A stretch of 64,000 bases of DNA. Origin: Snodgrassella alvi (GTDB lineage Bacteria; Pseudomonadota; Gammaproteobacteria; Burkholderiales; Neisseriaceae). The DNA lies in contig NZ_CP160328.2 in assembly GCF_040741455.2 (NCBI RefSeq), positions 1,863,701 to 1,927,700 of the forward strand, read 5' to 3'. Of the stretch, positions 21,623 to 31,327 are shown piece after piece. The stretch's first letter is position 1. Each line of letters opens with the position of its first letter. A program made the position numbers and the translations under genes. The notes beneath the pieces are model-generated. The model did not search any database. It was not told the origin of the DNA and saw nothing but the letters and a program-made list of their open reading frames with translations.

Positions 21623-22039
21623 TTAGTTTTTATCTTCAATCATTTGCAGAATGTCGGCTTCTGTCATGTTTTGGGTTTGATTGGCGAAGGTGTAGCAGTC
21701 GGGTTTGTTGTCTATATACACTTGTAGGTTGAAGTCCAGTGGCAGGGGTGGTTTGAAAATCCATGCAGCTATGTAATATAGGCCGCTGTGTTTTAATCGG
21801 TAGTAAAGATGGGTGCCGCATTCTGAACAGAATGCCCGTTCTGCCCATTCTGATGATTGATAATGAGTAATCAGCTCTTTGTTGTGAAAGTGAATTTTGC
21901 CAGTATGCATGATGGTCATTAATGGACCAGCATTCCATTGGCGGCAGGTATGGCAGTGGCAGGCACTCATGGAATAATCTTCCAGTTCAAGGGAAAAAGT
22001 AATTTTTCCACACAAACATGAGGCAGTGTGATTTGCCAT
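21623..22039 (-). CDS. GFA family zinc-binding protein
   Basis: 138 residues with an Mss4-like zinc fold. Metal ligands are C8 and C10 (CLC), C27, C29 and C32 (ACHCHTC) and C71 and C74 (FCSECG). The family is named for glutathione-dependent formaldehyde-activating enzyme, but most members have no proven activity. It is transcribed towards the thiolase gene and precedes no obvious partner, so it is probably monocistronic. Confidence 0.85.
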   Translation of the reverse strand: MANHTASCLCGKITFSLELEDYSMSACHCHTCRQWNAGPLMTIMHTGKIHFHNKELITHYQSSEWAERAFCSECGTHLYYRLKHSGLYYIAAWIFKPPLPLDFNLQVYIDNKPDCYTFANQTQNMTEADILQMIEDKN

Positions 22040-22155
22040 GTATGGACTCCGATAGAATATGTAAAGCGTAGTAGACGGCAGTAGTTAGGCTTTTGGTCTG
22101 ACTACTGTTGTCTGTAAGCTTTGGTTATGTTTTTATATTGCTACAGACTACACTT

Positions 22156-22539
22156 TTAGATGGAAGCGATATATAAGGAGATGATGCACACGACGCCTAC
22201 ACCCCAAATGCAGGAGCGGGCAAAGGGTTTATCTTTGATGTAGCAATATAGGTAACCTAGCCGGCTGAGTATGAATAGAACGCTCCAGTAATTAATAGTG
22301 ATCTGGGCAGCCTTGCCAGTGGCATGAGCTATGATAACCGCAGCGGCAAAGGGGGCAAAAATTTCGTAACCATTCTGTTGCGCTGCATCGGCGCGAGCAG
22401 CTTTGTCATACGCTCTAGCCAGAAATGCGCGCGGTCGATGATTGTCGTCGGCGATGAAACCACCGATTTTTCTTGCATAAAAGGCGGTAATCCATGGCAG
22501 TAGCATGGCTATAAAAATACACCAGTAGGCAAGGGTCAT
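22156..22539 (-). CDS. MAPEG family membrane protein
   Basis: 127 residues with four hydrophobic helices. Between helices 1 and 2 lies the basic and acidic stretch with RAFLARAYDKAARADAAQQN, typical of bacterial MAPEG proteins, whose eukaryotic relatives act in eicosanoid and glutathione metabolism. The late SRLGYLYCYI segment also fits. The bacterial role is unknown. It lies upstream of the GFA gene on the same strand with a 116-base gap. Confidence 0.82.
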   Translation of the reverse strand: MTLAYWCIFIAMLLPWITAFYARKIGGFIADDNHRPRAFLARAYDKAARADAAQQNGYEIFAPFAAAVIIAHATGKAAQITINYWSVLFILSRLGYLYCYIKDKPFARSCIWGVGVVCIISLYIASI

Positions 22540-22793
22540 GATGTTATCCTGTTTGAGTATGCTTATGTGTTGGGTTGATAATGGTTTTAACTATATTAAG
22601 GGTATATGTGCTTTCGGTTTTATCCGGTTTCTGACTTTACCCTGAATTTAAATTATAAGATAATTCAAAGTTTTTCAAGTTTTTTGTGTTTGATAACTAT
22701 TTTTATGTGTTTGTTGCGCTGATGAGGTGGTCGTCGGGCGGTTTTGAATGGTAAGGCGATTTTGTCGGCGATTTTTGTTTCGGGAACTCTACC

Positions 22794-23969
22794 ATGTTGT
22801 TTAAAAAGTTGGCTGACCAGAATGTGTCGGGCAAGACTGTTGTTATTCGGGTGGATATGAATGTGCCGGTAAAGGATGGTGTGATTGCAGATGATACGCG
22901 CATTCGTGCTTCGCTGGCTTCAATCCGTTTTTGTTTGCAGCAAGGGGCTGCTGTGGTGGTATTGACGCATCTGGGGCGTCCGAAAGCTGGAGCACCGAAG
23001 CCGGAAGACAGTGTGGCGCCGGTAGCACAACGTCTAGGCGAGCTGCTGAGGCAAGAAGTCAGGGTAGTGGAAGATTGGCGTGAGCATAAACCACAGTTAC
23101 AGGCGGGAGAGGTGGTGATGCTGCCTAATGTGCGCCTGAATGTTGGTGAAAAAGAAAATGACTCAGCTCTGGCTGCGGCTTATGCTGCGCTGGGTGATGT
23201 GTATGTAAATGATGCGTTTGGGACGGCACACCGAGCTGAAGCTTCTACTGTAGCGGTAGCCGCGGTGGCGGGTATGGCCTGTGCTGGTATGCTGTTGACT
23301 GCTGAGCTAGATGCGCTGTCACAAGCGTTGCAAAATCCCCAAACACCGGTTGTTGCGATTGTGGGTGGCAGTAAGGTATCGACTAAACTGACGATTCTGG
23401 AGAGTTTGGCTGATAAAGTGGACCATTTGATTGTTGGCGGTGGGATTGCCAATACTTTTTTGCTGGCACAAGGCTTGCCAGTGGGACAGTCGCTGGCGGA
23501 ATCGGAGCTAGTAAACAGTGCGCGGCAGATTCTGGACAAAATTGCGGCTAAGGGCGGGGATATTCCGCTACCCACTGATGTTGTAGTGGCAAAACGCTTT
23601 GCGGCAGATGCGCCGGCTGAAATCAAAAATGTGGCAGATGTGGCGGCGGATGATATGATTTTGGATATTGGCCCGCAGTCGGCACAAAGGCTGGCACAGA
23701 TGCTCAAATCGGCCAGAACAATTGTTTGGAACGGCCCAGTAGGGGTGTTTGAGTTTGCTTCGTTTGCGCATGGTACTGAGGTCCTGGCTGAGGCAATTGC
23801 GGCTAGTGAAGCTTTTTCAATTGCCGGTGGCGGCGATACGCTGGCGGCGATTGCTCAGTTTGGTGTCAAGGATGATATTAGTTATATCAGTACTGGTGGT
23901 GGTGCATTTTTGGAGTTTTTGGAGGGTAAGACTTTGCCAGCTGTGGCTGCGTTAACTGCCCGTGTGTAG
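22794..23969 (+). CDS. pgk: Phosphoglycerate kinase
   Basis: 391 residues, full length. N-domain marks are [14 protein letters not shown] and [10 protein letters not shown]-domain marks are the nucleotide-binding [12 protein letters not shown] and the hinge and catalytic GGGDTLAA. The enzyme interconverts 1,3-bisphosphoglycerate + ADP and 3-phosphoglycerate + ATP in glycolysis and gluconeogenesis, in the cytoplasm. In an organic-acid user it would mainly run in the gluconeogenic direction (inference). The gene appears monocistronic, with its own terminator. Confidence 0.97.
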   Translation: MLFKKLADQNVSGKTVVIRVDMNVPVKDGVIADDTRIRASLASIRFCLQQGAAVVVLTHLGRPKAGAPKPEDSVAPVAQRLGELLRQEVRVVEDWREHKPQLQAGEVVMLPNVRLNVGEKENDSALAAAYAALGDVYVNDAFGTAHRAEASTVAVAAVAGMACAGMLLTAELDALSQALQNPQTPVVAIVGGSKVSTKLTILESLADKVDHLIVGGGIANTFLLAQGLPVGQSLAESELVNSARQILDKIAAKGGDIPLPTDVVVAKRFAADAPAEIKNVADVAADDMILDIGPQSAQRLAQMLKSARTIVWNGPVGVFEFASFAHGTEVLAEAIAASEAFSIAGGGDTLAAIAQFGVKDDISYISTGGGAFLEFLEGKTLPAVAALTARV

Positions 23970-24013
23970 GTTGGAATAATTCTGCCGGTACTGCTCTGGT
24001 ATCTATGATGATG

Positions 24014-24047
24014 GCGAAACCGCTACTAATAGCGGTTTCGCTTTTTT
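24014..24047 (+). terminator. Rho-independent terminator of pgk
   Basis: A perfect 11-bp stem, gcgaaaccgct / agcggtttcgc, with a 6-base loop and a T run, 45 bases after the stop. Confidence 0.93.
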
Positions 24048-24232
24048 TATGGCCGTAAGTCCGGCTGTTAGGACTACTCTGATGTGATGATAAAGAATGA
24101 GATTATGGATTTGTTTGGATTTGAATGAGTGCCGACGCAGGCAGAAAGCAGAATTTTTTTCAAAATGCGCACTTTTTTAATTTTTTGCTTGGTCTGTTTT
24201 TACTTATCAACTATAGCCTGAATGTTAATTTT

Positions 24233-24261
24233 TTGACAATGGCTTATTTTCAAGTTAATAA
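24233..24261 (+). promoter_or_regulatory. Candidate sigma-70 promoter for gcd
   Basis: A perfect TTGACA at 24233-24238 and TAATAA at 24256-24261 are separated by 17 bases. It would give a leader of roughly 165 bases before gcd. The rest of the 24048-24434 gap is AT-rich and holds no gene that I can see. Confidence 0.55.
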
Positions 24262-24434
24262 TAATGCTGTTTTGTTAATTTTATTTTAATTTTGTTTGTT
24301 TAAGTCATTTAATTTCATTGATTTATAAATAATTATTTCAAATATTGGTATTGATTGCTGGCTGACGGGCAGGGTGGAAGCTTTGCGTGTTGGGTGGCAA
24401 TTTTTATTCACACACTTCAGGTTAGGAGTAGTTG

Positions 24435-26843
24435 ATGTCTGGTTCTTCAGGTGGTTGCTGGCGTTGTTTACCTCGCTGGCTGCTGGTATTGATTTTACTG
24501 GCAAGTGGTCTGGCGCTGGGCTATGGCGGGATTGTGCTGCTGATGCAGGGCGGATCCATGTATTATCTGCTGGCCGGTATTGCTTATCTGGTGCTGGCGG
24601 TGCTGGTAGCTAAGCGTAAGTCTTGTATGGCTTTAGTTTCACTGCTGATTTTTGTGGCAACGTTTATCTGGGCATTGGTTGATGCGCCGGAGCTGACTTT
24701 CTGGCCGCTATTGTCGCGACTGGTGGTGCCGGCTCTGCTGCTGATGATGACTTTCTGGTCAGGCAGTGGTTATTCTGGTGTTTCGACTGGGGCGCGCCGT
24801 TTCTACAATTGGGGCGGAGCAGTTATTTTCCTAGCGTTGCTGGCTACGCTGATTGCGGCATATTTTCCTCATGGTGAGATTCGTAATCAGGTCGCCATTA
24901 GCGAGAATGCAGCTGCTGCTCAGGTAAGTGCGCGTAATCCAGCTGATTGGGCATTTTTTGGCCGTAATCAGCATGGGACACGTTTTGCGCCTTATACCCA
25001 AATTAATCCGGATAATGTACGTAATCTACAGGTGGCATGGACGTTCCATACCGGCCGCCGTACCAGTGGCAAGGCAATTGGTGTGGATGAAAATACGCCG
25101 TTGCAGATTGGTGACAAGCTGTATTCGTGTACGCCGGAAAATCTGGTTTCGGCCATTGATGCGGATACGGGTAAGCTGATCTGGCGCTTTGACCCGAAAG
25201 CGCGTACAGCCGAACATGTGACCTGTCGCGGTGTTGGCTATTATGATATGGATAAGGACGAAAGTCTGACTACAGCAGAGAAAGCAGCCTATACTGAGCC
25301 TGTATGCCGCCGCCGTATTGTGGTTTCTACTGTTGATGCGCGTTTATTTACGCTGGATGCGGATAAAGGAACGTTGTGCCCAGGTTTCGGTAATAAAGGC
25401 TATGTGGACCTGAAAACGTATATGGGGCCGACTGAAAACAGTAAGCGCTATCACCCAACTTCGGTACCGGTAATGATGGGGCATCTGACGGTGGTTGGCG
25501 GCTGGGTACGTGATATCGTGCATGGTGAGCCTTCCGGTGCGGTGCGTGCGTTTGATGTGCGTGACGGTAAGCTGGTGTGGACTTGGGATATCGGTAAACC
25601 GGATGGTTTAGCTAAACCTGGTCAGAACTATACTTTAGAAACGCCAAATGTATGGACTATTCCTACTTATGATAAGGAACTGAATCAAGTTTACTTACCA
25701 ACTGGTAATGGCCCTCCGGATTACTGGGGCGGTGACCGCAATCACATTAAAGAAAAATTCGGTGCGGCTGTGGTGGCTCTAGATGCCAGCACGGGTAAGC
25801 TGCGCTGGGTGCGACAGCTGATTCACCATGATGTGTGGGACTATGATCTGCCTTCTCAGCCGGTGTTGTATGATGTGACTAATGATAAAGGACAGAAAGT
25901 TCCTGCTCTGATTCAGACTACTAAGACCGGTCAGATTTTTGTGATTGACCGTCGCAATGGTGAGTTTGTGACTAAGGTAGTGGAACGGCCTGTACCGACT
26001 GCTCCGGCTGCAGAAGGTGAGCGTCTGGCGACTACGCAGCCGGATTCGGTAGGTATGCCGAGTATCGGAAATGAAACGCTGACTGAGCAACGGATGTGGG
26101 GTATTACGCCGTTTGACCAGCTGTATTGCCGTATTTTGTTTAAGAAATCGGTATACAAAGGCCGTTTCACGCCACCGGGTGCGCAACCCTATATTGAATG
26201 GCCTAGTCTATTGGGTGGTATGAACTGGGGCGGTATTTCGATTGATGAATCGCGCAATCTAATGTTTGTTAATGATATGCGCATGGCGCTGCGTATGCAG
26301 TTGGTCACCCGTGAGCAGGCTAAGCAGTATAAGGTATCCACTGATGAAGTACCTGGCTTTATGGGTACAATCCGGCCGCAGGTGGCAGGTATTTATGGTG
26401 GGGTGAAGATTGATATTCTGCAGTCTCCACTGGGTGTGCCGTGTCAGCAGCCTCCGTTCGGTACAATGAGTGCTATTGATTTAACCACTAAGCAGCTGGT
26501 ATGGCAGGTACCTTTGGGTACGGTGCAGGATACTGGTCCGCTGGGTATTAAGACGCATCAGCAAATGCCGATTGGTATGCCTACTTTGGGCGGTCCTACG
26601 GCTACAGCTTCTGGTCTGGTGTTCTTTGCTGGTACGCAGGATTATTATCTGCGTGCTCTGGATGCGAAAACAGGTAAGGAAGTGTGGAAAGCGCGTCTGC
26701 CGGTGGGTTCGGTGGCTGCCCCGCTGATTTATGTTTCGCCGAAAACAGGTAAGGAATATGTAGTGATTTCAGCTGGTGGCACCAGCCATGCTACGGATGT
26801 AGGCGATTATGTAATTGCTTATGCGCTGCCGGATAAGAAATAA
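24435..26843 (+). CDS. gcd: Membrane-bound PQQ-dependent glucose dehydrogenase
   Basis: 802 residues from ATG 24435, which lies 6 bases after aggag; a TTG one codon earlier sits too close. Residues 10-140 hold five membrane helices. The rest is a periplasmic eight-bladed propeller with tryptophan-docking repeats such as DADTGKLIWRF, DASTGKLRWVRQ and DAKTGKEVWKA, the active-site segment HHDVWDYDLPSQP, and paired cysteines. Gcd oxidises glucose and other aldoses to lactones and passes electrons to ubiquinone. No pqq biosynthesis genes lie in the window, so PQQ comes from elsewhere in the genome or from outside. Confidence 0.95.
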   Translation: MSGSSGGCWRCLPRWLLVLILLASGLALGYGGIVLLMQGGSMYYLLAGIAYLVLAVLVAKRKSCMALVSLLIFVATFIWALVDAPELTFWPLLSRLVVPALLLMMTFWSGSGYSGVSTGARRFYNWGGAVIFLALLATLIAAYFPHGEIRNQVAISENAAAAQVSARNPADWAFFGRNQHGTRFAPYTQINPDNVRNLQVAWTFHTGRRTSGKAIGVDENTPLQIGDKLYSCTPENLVSAIDADTGKLIWRFDPKARTAEHVTCRGVGYYDMDKDESLTTAEKAAYTEPVCRRRIVVSTVDARLFTLDADKGTLCPGFGNKGYVDLKTYMGPTENSKRYHPTSVPVMMGHLTVVGGWVRDIVHGEPSGAVRAFDVRDGKLVWTWDIGKPDGLAKPGQNYTLETPNVWTIPTYDKELNQVYLPTGNGPPDYWGGDRNHIKEKFGAAVVALDASTGKLRWVRQLIHHDVWDYDLPSQPVLYDVTNDKGQKVPALIQTTKTGQIFVIDRRNGEFVTKVVERPVPTAPAAEGERLATTQPDSVGMPSIGNETLTEQRMWGITPFDQLYCRILFKKSVYKGRFTPPGAQPYIEWPSLLGGMNWGGISIDESRNLMFVNDMRMALRMQLVTREQAKQYKVSTDEVPGFMGTIRPQVAGIYGGVKIDILQSPLGVPCQQPPFGTMSAIDLTTKQLVWQVPLGTVQDTGPLGIKTHQQMPIGMPTLGGPTATASGLVFFAGTQDYYLRALDAKTGKEVWKARLPVGSVAAPLIYVSPKTGKEYVVISAGGTSHATDVGDYVIAYALPDKK

Positions 26844-26860
26844 TTCTGGCCGTTTGATTC

Positions 26861-26893
26861 AACAGCACCTGTAATGCGGGTGCTGTTTTTTTT
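26861..26893 (+). terminator. Rho-independent terminator of gcd
   Basis: A 9-bp stem, aacagcacc / ggtgctgtt, is followed by eight or more Ts, 17 bases past the stop. Confidence 0.9.
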
Positions 26894-27033
26894 CTGATGG
26901 CGCTATAATAGTATTGTTTACTTATTAATTGCATTTATATTCCTGTTTTTACGCTGGTTTATGAAATACTGTTGATGATATAAGAATGTGATGCTGTGGT
27001 GCATTGTTAACTGAAATAATAAGGAGTTGTGTT

Positions 27034-27534
27034 ATGAAAAGTTTTACCCGTGTAGTAACGCTGGCTGCTTTGTCTTCTTTGAGTATCGCTGCTTTTGCAG
27101 CACCCGCAACGGATGTGCCCACTGCGGTGATGACTGAAACTGTAGTGGTTCAAGAACATGCACCGGTAAAAGGGTGGGTGAATACGCATTCAATTTTGCC
27201 GCAGTTGAATTTGAGTACGCAACAGAAGGCGCTGGTGCAGAAAATTGATCATCAATATGCTAGTCAGCGTCCGTTGATGAGTAATGAAAATCGGCAGACA
27301 TTGTCTAATCTTCAGCAGCTGCGTAGAAATCTGGTTACTGGCAAACGTTTTGATGATGCTAAGGCTAAGAATATGATTGCACAGGAACAGCAGATATGGG
27401 CGCAGCAGCAACAGGCTCGTGCTGATTATGATTTTTTACAGCTGAAACGGGAACACGATATTTATCAGATTCTGACGCCTAAACAGCAGCAGCAATATTG
27501 GCATTTACGCCAGCAGCAGAAGTTGTTGCGCTGA
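27034..27534 (+). CDS. Spy/CpxP-like periplasmic protein
   Basis: 166 residues from ATG 27034, which follows aaggag; an upstream extension to 27004 has no ribosome site. A signal peptide (residues 1-23, ending AAFA) precedes a helical, Gln-rich body. Two LTxxQ-type motifs, LNLSTQQKALV near 62 and ILTPKQQQQYW near 150, are the mark of Spy/CpxP proteins. These act as ATP-independent periplasmic chaperones or envelope-stress sensors and are often induced by copper or zinc. It is convergent with a copper-type TonB receptor gene, which fits a metal or envelope stress role. Confidence 0.75.
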   Translation: MKSFTRVVTLAALSSLSIAAFAAPATDVPTAVMTETVVVQEHAPVKGWVNTHSILPQLNLSTQQKALVQKIDHQYASQRPLMSNENRQTLSNLQQLRRNLVTGKRFDDAKAKNMIAQEQQIWAQQQQARADYDFLQLKREHDIYQILTPKQQQQYWHLRQQQKLLR

Positions 27535-27560
27535 TGCGCTGGCGTGTATTCTGTTGATTG

Positions 27561-27585
27561 AAAACCTCGGATATCCGGGGTTTTT
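27561..27585. terminator. Terminator between the Spy-like gene and the TonB receptor gene
   Basis: The stem aaaacctcgg / ccggggtttt (one G.T) has a 4-base loop with A and T flanks, so it can serve both convergent genes. Confidence 0.8.
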
Positions 27586-27605
27586 GTATGTGGGCTGGCA
27601 ATGTA

Positions 27606-29699
27606 TCAGAAGCGTATCTGAGCCCGTGCCCAAAGGGTACGGCCAGGTTCGTTGACGCGGCGTTCCTGTACGGAATAGGTGTCGAAATCGTAGGCAGATT
27701 TGTTGACAGCTTCGGCATAGGTTTTGTTGAAGAGGTTGTCGATGCCGATTTGTAGGAGAGCGTGCTTGTTGGGTTTCCAGCCTGCATTGAGAGCAAGGGT
27801 ACCGAAACCATTGCTGCGGCCTAAATCCATACCGACGATGTTGCCCTGATTTTTGGCATAGCGATGCTGGCTGGCAGCTAAACGCCAAAGGGCACCGGCG
27901 CTGAAGTGTTCGTTTTCCCAGTTGAGGTACGTGCGCCATTCTAATGGTGGGGTTTGTGCCAGTGGCCGTTTGTCGCTGCGGTTGCTGGCGTAGGTATAAG
28001 CCAGACTGCCACCAAGATTCCAGTGTGGGGCAAACTGCCAGTTGGTTTTGGCTTCGAAGCCATAGCGACGGGCATTAATCTGGCGGGCATAATTTTTGCT
28101 ATTTATGCTTTCAATCAATATGAAATCATTGATTCTGCTAGCGAAGATGTCGATGGAGCTGGTGATGCTGCTGCCTTGATAGCTGAGGCCAGCGTCGATT
28201 TCGTGGTTGGTTTCTTTGTGCAGTTTTGCACCATTTGTTTTGCTGCGTTCCCAGTAATCGGGGGCACGCTCGGCCTGACCATAGCCAATATAGCTGGTGA
28301 ATCTGTCACCACGGTGTTGCAAACGCATGAAGCCTGCGTTTAGGCCTTCATGTTGATGTAGATAATTTGGGGCAATGGTATTTTTCTTAGGGTTGAACTG
28401 GGTATTGGTCCAGTCGTGACGCAGACCACCGTAGAGGCTATTGTTTTCGTCGAAATTCCATTCGCTTTGCACGTAGACACCATGGCGTTTATAAGTCTGA
28501 TTCCATTCAAACGGCCATCTGGTGAAGTTTTCTGCCTGATGTTTGTCGGTGCTCATCATCATCGGGCGTGAGCTGACTTCGTCACTCTGCCAGTCTGCGC
28601 CAATTTCGCTGTGGGTGTTGCCAAGCTCTATCTGTGCCGACAGTTTGGCTGATTTAATTTCACGTCCTGGATTCATTACTGAATACATGCGCCGTACCGG
28701 CATGGCTGCTTGATGCGTACTGTCCATTCCGTTCATGCCTGTACCCGTTTTCATGCCCATACCCATGCCGCCATTCATTTTCATTGGTGGAGTAGTACGC
28801 AGGCTGAAGTTGTCCATGACATGATCAATTTTGCTGCGGCCGTATTCAAACTGTATCTGGCTTAGCCAGTCAGTGATGTTTTGCTGACGTAGTTTCATTG
28901 ACCAGCCACGGCGGTTAAATTGGGTACCGTCCATTGACCGGTCGGCATAGCGGGCATGGCCGGTGCTGTGTTCGTACTGTACGGCAAGCAAGGTATCGGT
29001 GAAAGGTGTGAGGGCACCCTGAACTATTTGGTTGTTGCGCTTGAAAGCCGAATGAACGGTGTCACCATTACCATCTTTGTAGTCTTTTGATTCGTTGTGG
29101 CTGGCGTTGAGTCGAAGCCAGCCGTACTGGTTGCCTAGTGTGCTGTCTATGTAGGCATCGCTACGGCCAAATGAGCCTTTGGTAAGGGCGCTATCGAGTT
29201 TGGCCGTGGGCTGTGTTAGTGGTTTTTCGTCACGCATGAATCGGACTGAACCAGTGATCATACCCGGTCCCTGATTAACGGCTTGAGGGCCTTTGGTGAT
29301 GATTACGCGGTCGTAACTGGCCGGAAAGAGATAGGATGTGGGCGGATCCATGCGTCCCGGGCAGCCACCGAGTACAAACTGGTCGTCGGCAGTAATGAGC
29401 AGGCGCGAACCGCCAAGTCCGCGCAGCAAAGGGTCGCCGGAGCTACCGCCTTTGCGGGTAACACTCATGCCGGCTACGGATTTGAGTAAGTCGGCACCAT
29501 CCTGTGCCGGTAGAGGTTGAAGGGCAGTTTTGGGGTCGATAATTTCGATACCGGGTGCATTTTGCTTTGAAGCAACAACCACAATGGGACTTAGTTCGGC
29601 GGTATGAGGATCTGAATTAACTGGCTGGGGCTGAGCCTGCGCTTTGACGAGGATGCAGGACAGTGCAAGAAAAACAAGAAAGCGGGAGGGAATATACAT
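27606..29699 (-). CDS. TonB-dependent copper receptor (OprC/NosA type)
   Basis: 697 residues. A signal peptide ends near AQA at 22. A plug domain follows (LSPIVVVASKQNAPG TonB-box region, ADLLKSVAGMSVTRKGGSSGDP), then a 22-strand barrel ending in the outer-membrane signature RAQIRF. The plug retains LGGCPGRMDPPTSYLFP, as in OprC/NosA copper receptors. A methionine-rich insertion at about 300-320 (MKMNGGMGMGMK and MNGMDS) is a likely Cu(I)/Cu(II) trap. It would take up copper across the outer membrane with TonB energy. Convergent with the Spy-like gene. Confidence 0.88.
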   Translation of the reverse strand: MYIPSRFLVFLALSCILVKAQAQPQPVNSDPHTAELSPIVVVASKQNAPGIEIIDPKTALQPLPAQDGADLLKSVAGMSVTRKGGSSGDPLLRGLGGSRLLITADDQFVLGGCPGRMDPPTSYLFPASYDRVIITKGPQAVNQGPGMITGSVRFMRDEKPLTQPTAKLDSALTKGSFGRSDAYIDSTLGNQYGWLRLNASHNESKDYKDGNGDTVHSAFKRNNQIVQGALTPFTDTLLAVQYEHSTGHARYADRSMDGTQFNRRGWSMKLRQQNITDWLSQIQFEYGRSKIDHVMDNFSLRTTPPMKMNGGMGMGMKTGTGMNGMDSTHQAAMPVRRMYSVMNPGREIKSAKLSAQIELGNTHSEIGADWQSDEVSSRPMMMSTDKHQAENFTRWPFEWNQTYKRHGVYVQSEWNFDENNSLYGGLRHDWTNTQFNPKKNTIAPNYLHQHEGLNAGFMRLQHRGDRFTSYIGYGQAERAPDYWERSKTNGAKLHKETNHEIDAGLSYQGSSITSSIDIFASRINDFILIESINSKNYARQINARRYGFEAKTNWQFAPHWNLGGSLAYTYASNRSDKRPLAQTPPLEWRTYLNWENEHFSAGALWRLAASQHRYAKNQGNIVGMDLGRSNGFGTLALNAGWKPNKHALLQIGIDNLFNKTYAEAVNKSAYDFDTYSVQERRVNEPGRTLWARAQIRF

Positions 29700-29756
29700 G
29701 GGGTGAGTCTGTCCAGATGCAGGTATGGATGTGGCTTATTATATCTTAATCAATAC

Positions 29757-29789
29757 AAACAAATCTTTAAACAATAAAATCATTTGTTT
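29757..29789. promoter_or_regulatory. Inverted repeat upstream of the copper receptor gene
   Basis: aaacaaat at 29757-29764 and atttgttt at 29782-29789 form a perfect 8-bp dyad around 17 bases. It lies about 60 bases upstream of the receptor start, with a TATAAT-like box (minus strand, 29738-29743) between. It could be a metal regulator site; the identity is unknown. Confidence 0.4.
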
Positions 29790-29818
29790 AGGCGGACAGG
29801 TTAATGTGCTCTAATTTT

Positions 29819-31132
29819 TTAGTGACTTAACCATTGTGATAGTACGTAGATGATGAGACCGATACATCCGCCCACCAATGTGCCGTTGATGCGGATGAAT
29901 TGTAAATCGCGGCCAACACTTAGCTCGAGTTTATCTACCATCTGCCGGCTATCCCAGCTTTTTACTTTGTCTGCGATAAACTGGCTGACGCGATTTTTGT
30001 ACTGCTGGATGAAATGGCGTGCACATAGTGTGATGCGGGTGTCGAGCCGGCGCATAAATTGTGGATACTGGCTGGCTTGCTGTTGCATATGGCTACACAG
30101 GTGGATGAGCTGTTGCTGCCACCAAGAGTTATGTTGAGTGATGTCCTGCTCACTCCAGCCGACGAAGCTATCCCATAAATCCATGATGCTTTGCTGTAAG
30201 GCGGATGATTGTAGTAATTGCTGCCGGCTGGTGGCCAGTTTGCGGTGCCAGCTGCGGTTGCGGCGTAACTGCCGCTCGATAATGAGCAGTTGTTTGCGAC
30301 TGGCACGCCAGAATGCATGTTGTGGATTGTCTAGTACAGCGTCTATATAGGAATCAGCCCAGTTGAGAGCTTTGCCGGCTACCCAGTCATCTATCTGTGC
30401 AGTGAGGGTGGTTTTGAGGGAGGCTTTGAGTTTGTCCCATGTGGAGGGGTCGCTCTTTTCTATTCTGCCTACCCATGACAACAGGCTTTTTTCCAACTGA
30501 GCTCGTGTTTGTTCGTTTTGTAGCCAGCGGCGCACTTGTTGTAATAGCGCACGCAGGAGAATGGTGTCGATTCCTTGTTTGTTTATCAATAGCAAGATGT
30601 TGGCTAATGTTTTGCCTACGCGGGCACCGCTGTACTGTGTGTTTAGCAGTTGGCTAATGAATCGGGAGACGTCGCTAGCGGTGGCGGTGCGTAATAGGAG
30701 CGGAATCTGACGAGTAAGGATAGGCAACCATTGCTGTTGGTTGTCTGTATTGACCAGCCATTGTAATGCGCTTGTGGCCGGATGCAGACGATAAATGCGG
30801 CTGGCGATGGCTTTGTCTTGCAAAAAATTGTTTTCGATAAAGCGTGCGAGCTCATCGGCGATTTTATTTTGCTTTTGCGGCAGAATGGCGGTGTGAGGAA
30901 TGGGCAAACCGAGTGGATGGCGGAATAGGGCTGTAACCGCAAACCAGTCAGCCAGTGCACCTACCATGGCTGCTTCGGCAAATGCTTTCAGGTAAGCGAG
31001 TGCCGGATAGTGCTGCTGCCACAGACAACTGAACACAAATAAGACGCAGGCAGCACACAGTAGGCTGGTAGCCAGAAGGCGCATGCGGCCTAATCGACGG
31101 CGTTGCTGCAAATTGTGTGCGGTTTGGGACAT
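29819..31132 (-). CDS. DUF445 family membrane protein
   Basis: 437 residues. An N-terminal helix pair (about 18-60) is followed by the conserved AEAAMVGALADWFAVTALFRHPLGLPIPHTAILP, the hallmark of DUF445/YjiN proteins. A long, mostly alpha-helical, possibly coiled region follows, and one C-terminal helix (IGLIIYVLSQWL). The layout resembles a membrane-anchored bundle. The function is unknown. It lies upstream of the copper receptor gene on the same strand, with a 119-base gap. Confidence 0.88.
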   Translation of the reverse strand: MSQTAHNLQQRRRLGRMRLLATSLLCAACVLFVFSCLWQQHYPALAYLKAFAEAAMVGALADWFAVTALFRHPLGLPIPHTAILPQKQNKIADELARFIENNFLQDKAIASRIYRLHPATSALQWLVNTDNQQQWLPILTRQIPLLLRTATASDVSRFISQLLNTQYSGARVGKTLANILLLINKQGIDTILLRALLQQVRRWLQNEQTRAQLEKSLLSWVGRIEKSDPSTWDKLKASLKTTLTAQIDDWVAGKALNWADSYIDAVLDNPQHAFWRASRKQLLIIERQLRRNRSWHRKLATSRQQLLQSSALQQSIMDLWDSFVGWSEQDITQHNSWWQQQLIHLCSHMQQQASQYPQFMRRLDTRITLCARHFIQQYKNRVSQFIADKVKSWDSRQMVDKLELSVGRDLQFIRINGTLVGGCIGLIIYVLSQWLSH

Positions 31133-31327
31133 GGGTTTGGGCTGATGTGTTCTGTGGTAGATGTAGTGATTTTAGTGGTTGCTGTCCGGTTATCCATTCT
31201 GATTTCCGGAATTTTACCCGATTAAGTAAAAATATGGATTTTGGGAGCAGATGTGTGTGACAGGCTGTTGTTTTTTGCCGGCAGGATTTGGATTGTGGGA
31301 AAGCCGCCTATCTTCTGTAAATGAGTT

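Noticed and set aside
23180-23707. 175-codon frame antisense to pgk
   Set aside because: A shadow of the pgk coding sequence; low-complexity Ser/Ala/Thr composition and no motif.
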